A DNA stretch of 12,232 nucleotides from an uncultured Alphaproteobacteria bacterium (lineage in GTDB: Bacteria > Pseudomonadota > Alphaproteobacteria > Rhizobiales > Rhizobiaceae): the NCBI GenBank assembly GCA_929200335.1, contig CAKMZG010000043.1:1-12232 (forward strand), read 5' to 3'. Positions 5,676 to 12,232 of the stretch are shown one piece after another; position 1 is the first letter of the stretch; each line of letters begins with the position of its first letter. The notes below the pieces were generated by a model, which saw only the letters and a program-made list of their open reading frames with translations, was not told where the DNA came from and did not search any database. A program made the position numbers and the translations under genes.

Positions 5676-6701
5676 TTATGTGTTCTTTTTAAGCCATTTT
5701 ACCCAAGTGGATTTATTACCATTAAATACATTTAGATCAATATTTCCACGAACGCCTTTAACGCGACCTGTGCCAGTATATTGCCAAAATAGCCATTTGC
5801 GCTTGCCATAGAGTACTTTTGGATGAGACTTTACTGAACGCAACCAGAAATAATGGTCTTTGAAAGCACCTTCTAGGTTATGCTCATAGAAGTCTGGTGT
5901 GGTATATATGATTGGTTTTTTCCCGTAATGACGCTCAATGATTTTTGAAAATGTTGCCATTTCCTTTAAAATGTGTCGTCGACTTGGGCGCTTTTTGCAT
6001 GATGGTGAATGGGCGTTCCACTCCATATCCAAGACGGGCGGCAATGCGGATTTATCTTTTGGCACATTTCTAATGAACCATTTTGCTTGTGCTTTGGCTG
6101 TTGAGCAGAAATAATAAAAATGATAGGCACCACGCGCTACGTGCGCACGTTTTGCAGCATTCCAGTTCTTTTTAAATGCAACATCGTTGTGATCATCACC
6201 CTCTGTTGCTTTAATAAAGCCAAATGAAACGCCGTTGCGTTTAATGGTAGTCCAATCGATATTGCCCTGATATTTGGAAACATCAACCCCATGCACAGAA
6301 AAATGCTTAGGGTTGCCACCAGAGAATTTTATTGGGTGTGAATCGCCAAACCTTGTTTTATATACCTTATGGATGCGACGCAGTTTTGAAGAAAAGCTAA
6401 CATTTGTCTTATTGCTATCGTCTAAGATTTTACGCTCAATTATGTTCGACGGTTTTGTTTTGGGGGTTGGAAGAATGGAATTGGTGATTAATTCGCCATC
6501 TTGTGTGTTGGCAGCAACCTCGATGTTTGGTAACTCATTTGACTGGAGGGTCAAAACTTTTTCAGTATTATTGCTACTGGAGCAACCACCTGTGAATGCT
6601 AATAGGGCTGTTAAGACAATAAGCGAGCTTAAGCCTCTATAAGATTGGTTCTTATAAGCTTTTTCTCTTGACTGTTCAGGCTGCTTAACTTTATTTGTCA
6701 T
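5676..6701 (-). CDS. GH25 family muramidase (lysozyme), probable lipoprotein
   Basis: GH25 enzymes cut the MurNAc-GlcNAc bond of peptidoglycan. From the ATG at 6699-6701 the protein has 341 aa. After a charged N-region, a hydrophobic segment (LSSLIVLTALLAFTGG) ends at Cys40, then SSSNN, which looks like a lipoprotein signal although the -3 to -1 residues (TGG) are not the ideal lipobox. About 95 low-complexity linker residues follow. The catalytic barrel runs from VHGVDVSKYQG (Asp140) through GAYHFYYF to LDMEW (Asp225, Glu227, the catalytic pair), YTTPDFY, FWQY and GNIDLN (Asp322). Every GH25 landmark is present, so it should be active. The open frame continues to 6779 with other ATGs at 6722 and 6779; none has a clear ribosome site, and I chose the one giving the shortest pre-signal region. 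It stands alone, and no holin or phage gene is nearby, so a cell-wall remodelling role is more likely than a phage endolysin. Confidence 0.88.
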   Translation of the reverse strand: MTNKVKQPEQSREKAYKNQSYRGLSSLIVLTALLAFTGGCSSSNNTEKVLTLQSNELPNIEVAANTQDGELITNSILPTPKTKPSNIIERKILDDSNKTNVSFSSKLRRIHKVYKTRFGDSHPIKFSGGNPKHFSVHGVDVSKYQGNIDWTTIKRNGVSFGFIKATEGDDHNDVAFKKNWNAAKRAHVARGAYHFYYFCSTAKAQAKWFIRNVPKDKSALPPVLDMEWNAHSPSCKKRPSRRHILKEMATFSKIIERHYGKKPIIYTTPDFYEHNLEGAFKDHYFWLRSVKSHPKVLYGKRKWLFWQYTGTGRVKGVRGNIDLNVFNGNKSTWVKWLKKNT

Positions 6702-6873
6702 TTTAATCAGGTGGTTTTTCATAATATAAATCATAGGTTTTGGGCGTGTTTCTATCCAATTAATACGTAAAAAAGCCACTTAAATAAGGCGTCGCTGTGA
6801 TTCCGCTTTTTCAAAACCAAATTTCTCATAACATAGTTAAGACAATATTACCAATTATTAGAAAGCTACGTTG

Positions 6874-6891
6874 TGTGATACTCACATCACA
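6874..6891. promoter_or_regulatory. Dyad-symmetric site (TGTGAT-6-ATCACA) in the divergent GH25/ccdA gap
   Basis: Arms at 6874-6879 and 6886-6891 are exact complements, and a second overlapping dyad TGTGA-TAC-TCACA lies at 6874-6886. It is in the 264-bp region between divergent genes, where an operator would be expected. The half-sites resemble those of the CRP/FNR family, but the spacing differs from the usual TGTGA-6-TCACA. The regulator is unknown. Confidence 0.35.
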
Positions 6892-6965
6892 AAAAACTTA
6901 CTTTCGTTTGTTGCAGTTTTGAATTAAAAGGCTCTGCAAGAAGTGAAAATTGAATGGTAAGATGA

Positions 6966-7730
6966 ATGATTGAGCAAGTTACATATCTAGGGGTTTTATT
7001 AGCGGGAATTATTTCGTTTCTATCGCCATGTGTTTTACCATTGGTGCCGCCATATTTTTGTTATATGGGGGGCGTTTCTCTTAATGAGCTAGAGGATACC
7101 ACTCAAAGCGATGCTTCTGTGCGCCGCCGCGTGCTGATCAATGCTTTGTTATTTGTCATTGGTTTTTCTGTCGTATTCGTTACCCTTGGTGCCACTGCAA
7201 CGGGTATTAGTAAAATATTGCATTACTATACGCCAACCCTTTCTATAATTGCTGGTGTGCTGATCATTATTATGGGGCTGCATTTTTTAGGCTTGTTTAA
7301 AATTGGGCTGCTGTACCGCGAATTTCGTTTTAAAATGCAGGGGCAAGGCGCAGAGCGTGAAGATAATAAGGCGCTGGGCTTTGTCGCGTCATTTGTTATG
7401 GGGCTTGCTTTTGCTTTTGGCTGGACGGCTTGCTTGGGGCCAATTTTAGGCGGGGTTTTGGTAATTGCCGGGGCTACAGAGAGCGTTTCTGATGGCATTG
7501 CGTTGTTAAGCGTATATTCACTAGGGCTTGGTGTGCCATTTTTAATCTCTGCTTTATTCTTTCAGTTTTTCATGGGTTTTTTACGAAAATTTCGCGGTTA
7601 TCTTGGTATGGTGGAGAAGGTTATGGGCGCTTTTTTAGTGCTTACAGGCATATTATTCCTAACAGGTGGTATGCAGGCCATGTCCTATTGGTTGTTAGAG
7701 ACATTTCCAGCGCTACAATCAATTGGATAG
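6966..7730 (+). CDS. ccdA: CcdA-type transmembrane thiol-disulfide electron transporter
   Basis: This 254-aa integral membrane protein of the DsbD/CcdA family carries reducing equivalents from cytoplasmic thioredoxin to periplasmic partners, classically for cytochrome c maturation. It has about six hydrophobic segments: residues 5-35, 57-80, 89-110, 138-165, 178-203 and 218-238. The two redox cysteines are Cys22 in SFLSPCVLPLVPPY and Cys156 in AFGWTACLGPILGG, at the places expected for the DsbD-beta pair. Cys32 is extra. There is no periplasmic thioredoxin-like domain, so it must pass electrons to a separate protein, and no such partner gene (ResA/CcmG, TlpA) is in the window. The ATG at 6966 gives a membrane segment at once; the ribosome site is weak (GGTAAG). 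The gap to glmU is 84 bp on the same strand with no obvious terminator, so co-transcription is possible. Confidence 0.88.
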   Translation: MIEQVTYLGVLLAGIISFLSPCVLPLVPPYFCYMGGVSLNELEDTTQSDASVRRRVLINALLFVIGFSVVFVTLGATATGISKILHYYTPTLSIIAGVLIIIMGLHFLGLFKIGLLYREFRFKMQGQGAEREDNKALGFVASFVMGLAFAFGWTACLGPILGGVLVIAGATESVSDGIALLSVYSLGLGVPFLISALFFQFFMGFLRKFRGYLGMVEKVMGAFLVLTGILFLTGGMQAMSYWLLETFPALQSIG

Positions 7731-7814
7731 TTTAATTCTTTTATTGCCTATTACTAAATCATTGTTTACCTCTTTGTGATAAATTGGCAAAAATAAATTA
7801 CGCTTGAGGAACAT

Positions 7815-9188
7815 ATGTCACAAGATGTGCTTGCAATAGTCTTGGCTGCTGGTCAAGGCAGCCGAATGAAATCAAACACCCCAAAAGTTTTGCATAAGTT
7901 AGCTGGACAGCCATTATTAGGGCATGTGCTGTCCACAATTGAAAGCATGAAAACCTGCAAGACTGCGGTCATTGTTGGTAATCAGGCTGAACTTGTATCT
8001 GCCTATGTTGAAGCTGATTTTGGCGATGCGGAGCTTTATACCCAGCGAGAACAATTGGGCACGGGCGATGCAGTCTTGGCTGCAAGCAAGGCTATAAAAC
8101 AGGCTCAAGATGCTGGCATGTCTCATGCAATGGTGCTTTATGGTGATTGTCCTTTGATTAAAGCAGAAAGTCTAAAAGCAGCAATCCGCACGATTGAAGG
8201 TGATGTAGCTCTGGCAGTTCTAGGTTTTGAAACATCAACCCCAACAGGATATGGCCGTTTGTTGGTTGAAAATGGTGAGCTGGTTGCTATTCGCGAGGAA
8301 AAAGACGCTTCTGATGAAGAGCGTAAGGTTACCCTTTGTAACAGCGGGATTATGGTATTTGCCCTTGAAAATATGCTTGAAATACTCCGTGCCATTGATT
8401 GCCAAAATGCTCAAGGCGAATATTATTTAACAGATGCGGTTGAGATTGCCCGTCAAAAGGGTAAGCAAGTGATTGCTCTAACCGTTGATGAGAGTGAAAC
8501 CTTTGGGGTGAATGACCGTGCACAATTAGCGCATTTAGAAAATCTATGGCAGGAGCGTAAACGCCATGAAGTGATGATATCTGGCGTAACGCTCATTGCT
8601 CCCCAATCTGTATGGTTTTCCTATGATACAGAAATTGGTCGCGATGCTTTGATTGAGCCTAACGTATATTTTGGTACTGGCGTTAGTATTGGGGCTGAGG
8701 CCACTATTCTTGCCCATTGTCATATTGAGGGGACTGATGTTGCTAAATTTTCAACCATTGGGCCATTTGCACGTTTGCGTCCAGGTACGAAAATTGATGA
8801 AGGTGGGAAAGTTGGTAACTTCTGCGAGTTAAAGAATGCTCATATTGAAAAAGGGGCGAAAATTAATCACCTTTCTTATATAGGTGACGCATTTGTGGGA
8901 ACTAAGGCTAATGTTGGGGCTGGCACTATCACCTGTAACTATGATGGTATGAATAAGCATCACACTAATATCGGTGCAGGTAGTTTTATTGGCTCTAACT
9001 CTGCGCTAGTGGCACCGATTAATATTGGGGCTGGTGCTTATGTTGGTTCAGGCAGTACGGTAACTGATGATGTGCCAGACAATGCACTCGCGATTGCCCG
9101 TGGCCGTCAAATAAATAAAGATGGTCGAGCAGAAGATATTAGAGCTAGAAATTTAGCTCAAAAACAAAAACGCCAAGCTGAGAAGTAA
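7815..9188 (+). CDS. glmU: Bifunctional UDP-N-acetylglucosamine pyrophosphorylase / glucosamine-1-phosphate N-acetyltransferase
   Basis: This 457-aa cytoplasmic enzyme acetylates glucosamine-1-phosphate with acetyl-CoA and then transfers UMP from UTP to give UDP-GlcNAc, the precursor of peptidoglycan and lipid A. The N-terminal uridyltransferase domain shows LAAGQGSRM (residues 10-18), QLGTGDAV (80-87) and YGDCPL (109-114, metal-binding Asp111). A linker helix follows around 235-255. The C-terminal left-handed beta-helix has hexapeptide repeats from about 257 to 425, with the acetyltransferase base His352 in NHLSYIGDA, NYDGMNKHHTNIG (375-387) and a basic C-terminal tail. The length matches E. 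coli GlmU (456). GAGGA at 7806-7810, four bases before the ATG, supports the start. glmS follows after 96 bp, so the two outer steps of the pathway are side by side; glmM is elsewhere. Confidence 0.97.
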   Translation: MSQDVLAIVLAAGQGSRMKSNTPKVLHKLAGQPLLGHVLSTIESMKTCKTAVIVGNQAELVSAYVEADFGDAELYTQREQLGTGDAVLAASKAIKQAQDAGMSHAMVLYGDCPLIKAESLKAAIRTIEGDVALAVLGFETSTPTGYGRLLVENGELVAIREEKDASDEERKVTLCNSGIMVFALENMLEILRAIDCQNAQGEYYLTDAVEIARQKGKQVIALTVDESETFGVNDRAQLAHLENLWQERKRHEVMISGVTLIAPQSVWFSYDTEIGRDALIEPNVYFGTGVSIGAEATILAHCHIEGTDVAKFSTIGPFARLRPGTKIDEGGKVGNFCELKNAHIEKGAKINHLSYIGDAFVGTKANVGAGTITCNYDGMNKHHTNIGAGSFIGSNSALVAPINIGAGAYVGSGSTVTDDVPDNALAIARGRQINKDGRAEDIRARNLAQKQKRQAEK

Positions 9189-9284
9189 GTTTAAATCTTA
9201 CAAAATTGCAATAATAAGTGATTTCAAAACAAACGGTTATTTGCATATAGAAAACAAGTTGCAAATTACGAGGGGTAATAAAAT

Positions 9285-11111
9285 ATGTGTGGTATTGTTG
9301 GTATATTGGGAAAAAAACCAGTTGCACCTTTAATTGTGGACGCCTTAAAGCGCTTGGAGTATCGTGGATATGATTCTGCTGGTGTTGCAACCGTTGAGGG
9401 CGGCAAGCTAGATAGATTGCGCGCTAAGGGGAAATTGGTTAATCTTGAGCAACGTCTTGATGAAAACCCATTATCTGGCACTATTGGCATTGGCCACACC
9501 CGTTGGGCGACCCATGGTGCGCCAACTGAGGAGAATGCTCATCCTCATTTTTCCAGTAATGTAGCTGTTGTGCATAACGGTATTATTGAGAATTTCAAAC
9601 CACTGCGTGAAGAATTAACTGAGGCTGGATTTTCCTTCGCGTCTCAAACAGATACTGAAGTAATTGCCCATATGGTATGTCACGGCATTAATCAAGGGTT
9701 ATCACCTGAGAAAGCCGTCCATGAATGTGTGAAAAAGTTAGAAGGTGCATTCGCACTGGCTATACTTTTTCGTGAGCATGACGATTTGATGTTTGGTGCT
9801 AGAAATGGTCCACCGCTTGCTATTGGTCATGGCGAAGGTGAACTGTTCTTAGGCAGTGACGCCATCGCTTTATCGCCTTTTACTAATAAGATAACCTATC
9901 TCGATGATGGTGATTGGTGCAAGCTAGAGCGTGATGGCTACACTGTATATGATATTGATGGCAATGAAGTAAGTCGTGAAACGCAAACATCCGTTGGTGC
10001 ATCTCTCATGGTAGATAAGGGCAATTATCGTCACTTTATGCAAAAAGAGATTTTTGAACAACCTGAAGTTATATCCCACGCATTGGTTCATTATCTTGAT
10101 TTTGCTGAAGGAAAAGTGCGCGACATCGAAGGCCAACCTTTTGATTTTTCAGATTTTGAGCGTCTTTCAATCACAGCTTGTGGTACGGCCTCTTATGCTG
10201 GGCAAGTTGCGAAATATTGGTTTGAACGTTATGCGCGCTTACCCGTTGATATTGATGTGGCATCAGAGTTTCGATATCGCGAAATTCCATTGTCGCCAAA
10301 TGGGCTTGCTTTGGTTATCTCTCAATCAGGCGAGACGGCAGATACGCTTGCCTCACTTCGTTATTGTAAGCAAGAGGGGCAAAAAATTGGTGCTATCGTT
10401 AATGCAAAGGATTCAACCATTGCGCGTGAATCTGATGCTATATTTCCAATTTTAGCAGGGCCTGAAATTGGCGTTGCCTCAACAAAAGCCTTCACTTGTC
10501 AATTATCTGTATTAGCAGCACTTGCTATTCAAGCAGGGCGTAAACGTGGTAAGTTATCCCAAGAGCAAGAAGAGCAATTGGTGCAAGAACTCTCTGAAAC
10601 ACCGCGCTTAGCTTCAGAGGTGCTTAAGCTTGAAGAGCAAATTGATAATCTAGCAAGAGATTTATCTCATTATAAGCATGTTCTATTTTTAGGCCGTGAT
10701 ACCAATTATCCGCTAGCTATGGAAGGAGCATTAAAACTTAAAGAAACTTCCTATATCCATGCAGAAGCTTATGCGGCTGGTGAGTTAAAGCACGGCCCTA
10801 TCGCATTGATTGATGAGGAAATGCCAGTTGTCGTAATTGCTCCTTACGATCATATTTTTGAGAAAACCGTTTCCAATATGCAAGAAGTCGCTGCTCGTGG
10901 TGGTAAAATTATTCTGATCACCGATGAGCGCGGTGCCAAAGAGGCAGCAATGGATGGTGCTCAAATCATCATTATGCCTGATATGCCGCAAATTATTACG
11001 CCTATCCTTTATGCCATTCCATTGCAATTATTATCATATTATGCTGCACTGCATTTAGGGACTGATGTGGATCAGCCACGTAATTTGGCGAAATCTGTAA
11101 CTGTGGAGTAA
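9285..11111 (+). CDS. glmS: Glutamine--fructose-6-phosphate aminotransferase (isomerizing)
   Basis: This 608-aa cytoplasmic enzyme makes glucosamine-6-phosphate from fructose-6-phosphate and glutamine, the entry step to UDP-GlcNAc. The glutaminase domain begins with the catalytic Cys2 (MCGIVGI, exposed after Met removal) and contains HTRWATHG (residues 71-78), the Asn98-Gly99 oxyanion pair in HNGIIENF and Asp123 in QTDTE. Two SIS domains follow. The first has ACGTASYAG (298-306) and SQSGETADT (346-354). The second has KLKETSYIHAEA (484-495, Glu487), His503 and the C-terminal DQPRNLAKSVTVE with Lys603. All match E. coli GlmS (609 aa), and nothing is missing. GAGGGG at 9271-9276, eight bases from the ATG, is a strong ribosome site. 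In the 96-bp leader I see no glmS ribozyme core, as expected outside Gram-positives. The stop codon lies in a 19-bp tandem duplication. Confidence 0.98.
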   Translation: MCGIVGILGKKPVAPLIVDALKRLEYRGYDSAGVATVEGGKLDRLRAKGKLVNLEQRLDENPLSGTIGIGHTRWATHGAPTEENAHPHFSSNVAVVHNGIIENFKPLREELTEAGFSFASQTDTEVIAHMVCHGINQGLSPEKAVHECVKKLEGAFALAILFREHDDLMFGARNGPPLAIGHGEGELFLGSDAIALSPFTNKITYLDDGDWCKLERDGYTVYDIDGNEVSRETQTSVGASLMVDKGNYRHFMQKEIFEQPEVISHALVHYLDFAEGKVRDIEGQPFDFSDFERLSITACGTASYAGQVAKYWFERYARLPVDIDVASEFRYREIPLSPNGLALVISQSGETADTLASLRYCKQEGQKIGAIVNAKDSTIARESDAIFPILAGPEIGVASTKAFTCQLSVLAALAIQAGRKRGKLSQEQEEQLVQELSETPRLASEVLKLEEQIDNLARDLSHYKHVLFLGRDTNYPLAMEGALKLKETSYIHAEAYAAGELKHGPIALIDEEMPVVVIAPYDHIFEKTVSNMQEVAARGGKIILITDERGAKEAAMDGAQIIIMPDMPQIITPILYAIPLQLLSYYAALHLGTDVDQPRNLAKSVTVE

Positions 11112-11135
11112 ATTTATAACTGCGGAGTAAATCAT
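11098..11135. repeat. 19-bp tandem duplication at the glmS/nucleosidase junction
   Basis: Units 11098-11116 and 11117-11135 agree at 16 of 19 positions. The first copy carries the end of glmS (GTG GAG TAA). The second carries GCGGAG and runs into the ATG of the next gene, so its GGAG (11124-11127), six bases before the ATG, serves as ribosome binding site. Confidence 0.8.
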
Positions 11136-11679
11136 GGGGCGGGCATATGATTCTGGAGATACATTAATTTTGGTAGCTATTGAAGATGAGTTGCCTAGAG
11201 GATTTTTGCCCGATTGGAATGTGGTATATATGGGGGTTGGTAAATTTAATGCCACTTACCATGGCATGGAAGCCATTAGAGAATTTGCTCCAAAAACAGT
11301 TGTTAATTATGGCTCTGCTGGCAGTGTTCGTGATGATCTCACTGGTATTCATGAGGTTTCTGTTTTTAAACAACGAGATATGGATGTTAGGGTTATTGAT
11401 GTACCCTTGGGCAAGACGCCATTTGACCCGATATCAACCATTGATAATGGGCGCGGTGGTTTGTCAGTTGGTACAGGCGATAGCTTTGTAACGCAAGCGC
11501 CCGAATTAGAAACAGATTTGGTTGATATGGAGGCTTATGTTTTAGCCAAAATCTGTAAACTTCAGGGTATTGAATTCCACTGTTATAAATTCATTTCAGA
11601 TAAGGCTGATGGCCAAGCTGCGGGTGATTGGAAAGCTAATCTTGCAAAAGGTGCAGGATTGTTTTCAGATATTCTGTGA
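11134..11679 (+). CDS. Short MTA/SAH nucleosidase-like protein (nucleoside phosphorylase superfamily)
   Basis: This 181-aa cytoplasmic protein is shorter than the usual 225-240 aa of 5'-methylthioadenosine/S-adenosylhomocysteine nucleosidases. The family landmarks are in order: LVAIEDEL near the N-terminus (residues 13-20, place of the catalytic Glu), VVNYGSAGSV (56-65, place of the nucleoside/phosphate loop), SVGTGDSFV (111-119), DMEAYVLAKIC (131-141, the ribose-binding Met-Glu) and FISDKAD (153-159, the purine-contacting Asp). The shortening seems to fall between residues 65 and 110 and at the N- and C-terminal ends, so the fold is compact and not broken. It probably cleaves a nucleoside-type substrate in methionine salvage or SAM recycling, though another purine nucleoside is possible. 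It starts 22 bases after glmS with a GGAG ribosome site and is very likely co-transcribed with it. The functional link to amino-sugar synthesis is unclear. Confidence 0.82.
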   Translation: MGRAYDSGDTLILVAIEDELPRGFLPDWNVVYMGVGKFNATYHGMEAIREFAPKTVVNYGSAGSVRDDLTGIHEVSVFKQRDMDVRVIDVPLGKTPFDPISTIDNGRGGLSVGTGDSFVTQAPELETDLVDMEAYVLAKICKLQGIEFHCYKFISDKADGQAAGDWKANLAKGAGLFSDIL

Positions 11680-11745
11680 TCTGTTTTAATTTTAATTGTG
11701 ATCAAAATTTAATAAATTTAAAGGGTTTCAGCTATATAAATAGAA

Positions 11746-11775
11746 TTGTGAATATGTATTGGCGTTAAATAATGC
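11746..11775 (+). promoter_or_regulatory. Candidate promoter of the last gene
   Basis: TTGTGA (11746-11751) and TAATGC (11770-11775) are 18 bases apart, 38 bases before the ATG at 11814. Both boxes depart from consensus and the region is AT-rich, so chance is a real possibility. I see no clear terminator for the preceding nucleosidase gene in 11680-11745. Confidence 0.3.
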
Positions 11776-11813
11776 TATAGTTTTTTAGGGAGAGCGCAAT
11801 TTTAGAGGGTGGA

Positions 11814-12232
11814 ATGTATAGAATATTTATCATAACAGCTGTTTGGGTTTTGGCTCAGACTACATCTGCTACCTATAGTCATGCGGGTGTTGGAGACTTT
11901 TACATCTGTCACGATGTTGATGATGATGAAAAATTCCAAAGCGAATTTTATATGAATTGGGACAATGAATATGTCCACATGCAGTTTCTTGAAACAGATA
12001 AAATAGAAGGTGTGGAAACCTCTGATCGGATTTTATTTCAAGATGATCATTCATTTGTTGCTATCAATCCTGATATTGAAGGTGGGCGTTCAACTTTTTC
12101 ATTTTATGAAGATGTTGATGGGATTATATCTATTAGAACATTCATTGAAAGTAATCGTACTTTTTCAAGAACATCAAAATGTTCATTGAAACAAATAGCT
12201 CAAACAGAGCCTAAGCCTTCCGCCAATAAGCC
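11814..12232 (+). CDS. Secreted protein of unknown function, partial (C-terminus beyond the window)
   Basis: The frame is open from the ATG at 11814-11816 to the window edge, giving 139 codons without a stop. GAGGG at 11805-11809, four bases before the ATG, is a good ribosome site. The first 24 residues are a plausible signal peptide (MYRIFIITAVWVLAQTTSA, then YSHA|GVGDF). The mature part is acidic, with DVDDDE at 35-40, and appears beta-rich, with two cysteines, C32 and C123, that could form one disulfide closing a domain of about 90 residues. From about residue 127 a Gln/Pro/Lys-rich stretch (QTEPKPSANK) begins, which looks like a linker. I do not recognise the family. It is separated from the nucleosidase gene by 134 bp and probably has its own promoter. 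Confidence 0.75.
   Translation, partial: MYRIFIITAVWVLAQTTSATYSHAGVGDFYICHDVDDDEKFQSEFYMNWDNEYVHMQFLETDKIEGVETSDRILFQDDHSFVAINPDIEGGRSTFSFYEDVDGIISIRTFIESNRTFSRTSKCSLKQIAQTEPKPSANK

Noticed and set aside
5676..6701. GH25 gene as evidence for a prophage
   Set aside because: No holin, structural, integrase or repressor gene is present, and the enzyme carries its own lipoprotein-like signal, which phage endolysins usually lack.
9189..9284. glmS ribozyme or riboswitch in the leader of glmS
   Set aside because: The 96-bp leader is short, AT-rich and shows no paired core of that class; the ribozyme is known mainly from Gram-positive bacteria.
11682..11735. Possible terminator AATTTT/AAAATT after the nucleosidase gene
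   Set aside because: The stem is only six A-T pairs with a 10-nt loop and would be unstable.

Overview
This 12.2 kb window reads as an ordinary chromosomal segment of a Gram-negative, low-to-moderate GC bacterium. An alphaproteobacterium, perhaps a marine relative of the Rhizobiales, is the best guess. The guess rests on the style of the GlmU and GlmS proteins, an XWV-type quaternary-amine ABC transporter, and a short alphaproteobacterial-looking cysteine module in a secreted protein. It is inference from protein style only. I see no rRNA or tRNA gene, transposase, integrase or CRISPR array.

Layout. 1-300: no convincing gene, possibly the tail of one entering from the left. 311-960 (-): an exported, extremely lysine-rich repeat protein with its own terminator. 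1144-2046 (+): a secreted alpha/beta-hydrolase, divergent from it. 2040-2340: a repeat-dense gap between convergent genes, with a 16-bp tandem array, two inverted repeats and a hairpin over the next stop codon. 2319-5343 (-): a binding-protein-dependent transporter operon in the order binding protein, permease, ATPase (ProXWV/ChoXWV/TmoXWV type). The binding protein starts at TTG and is followed by a hairpin plus T-run. 5676-6701 (-): a GH25 muramidase with a probable lipoprotein signal. 6966-7730 (+): a compact CcdA-type membrane electron transporter. 7815-11679 (+): glmU, glmS and a short MTA/SAH-nucleosidase-like gene, closely spaced. 11814-12232 (+): the start of an unrecognised secreted protein cut by the window edge.

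How the genes work together. GlmS makes glucosamine-6-phosphate and GlmU turns glucosamine-1-phosphate into UDP-GlcNAc, so this pair feeds peptidoglycan and lipid A synthesis. The only missing step is GlmM, which is not in the window. The transporter probably imports a compatible solute or methylated amine. Several other products (lysine-rich protein, hydrolase, GH25 enzyme, last partial protein) carry export signals, so the segment is rich in envelope functions, but nothing shows that they form one system.

I did not find a clear new multi-gene system. The points most worth a second look are the exported lysine-rich repeat protein with a four-cysteine head, the repeat cluster at 2040-2340, the TTG start and intercistronic hairpin of the transporter operon, and a 19-bp tandem duplication at the glmS/nucleosidase junction that supplies the next gene's ribosome binding site.
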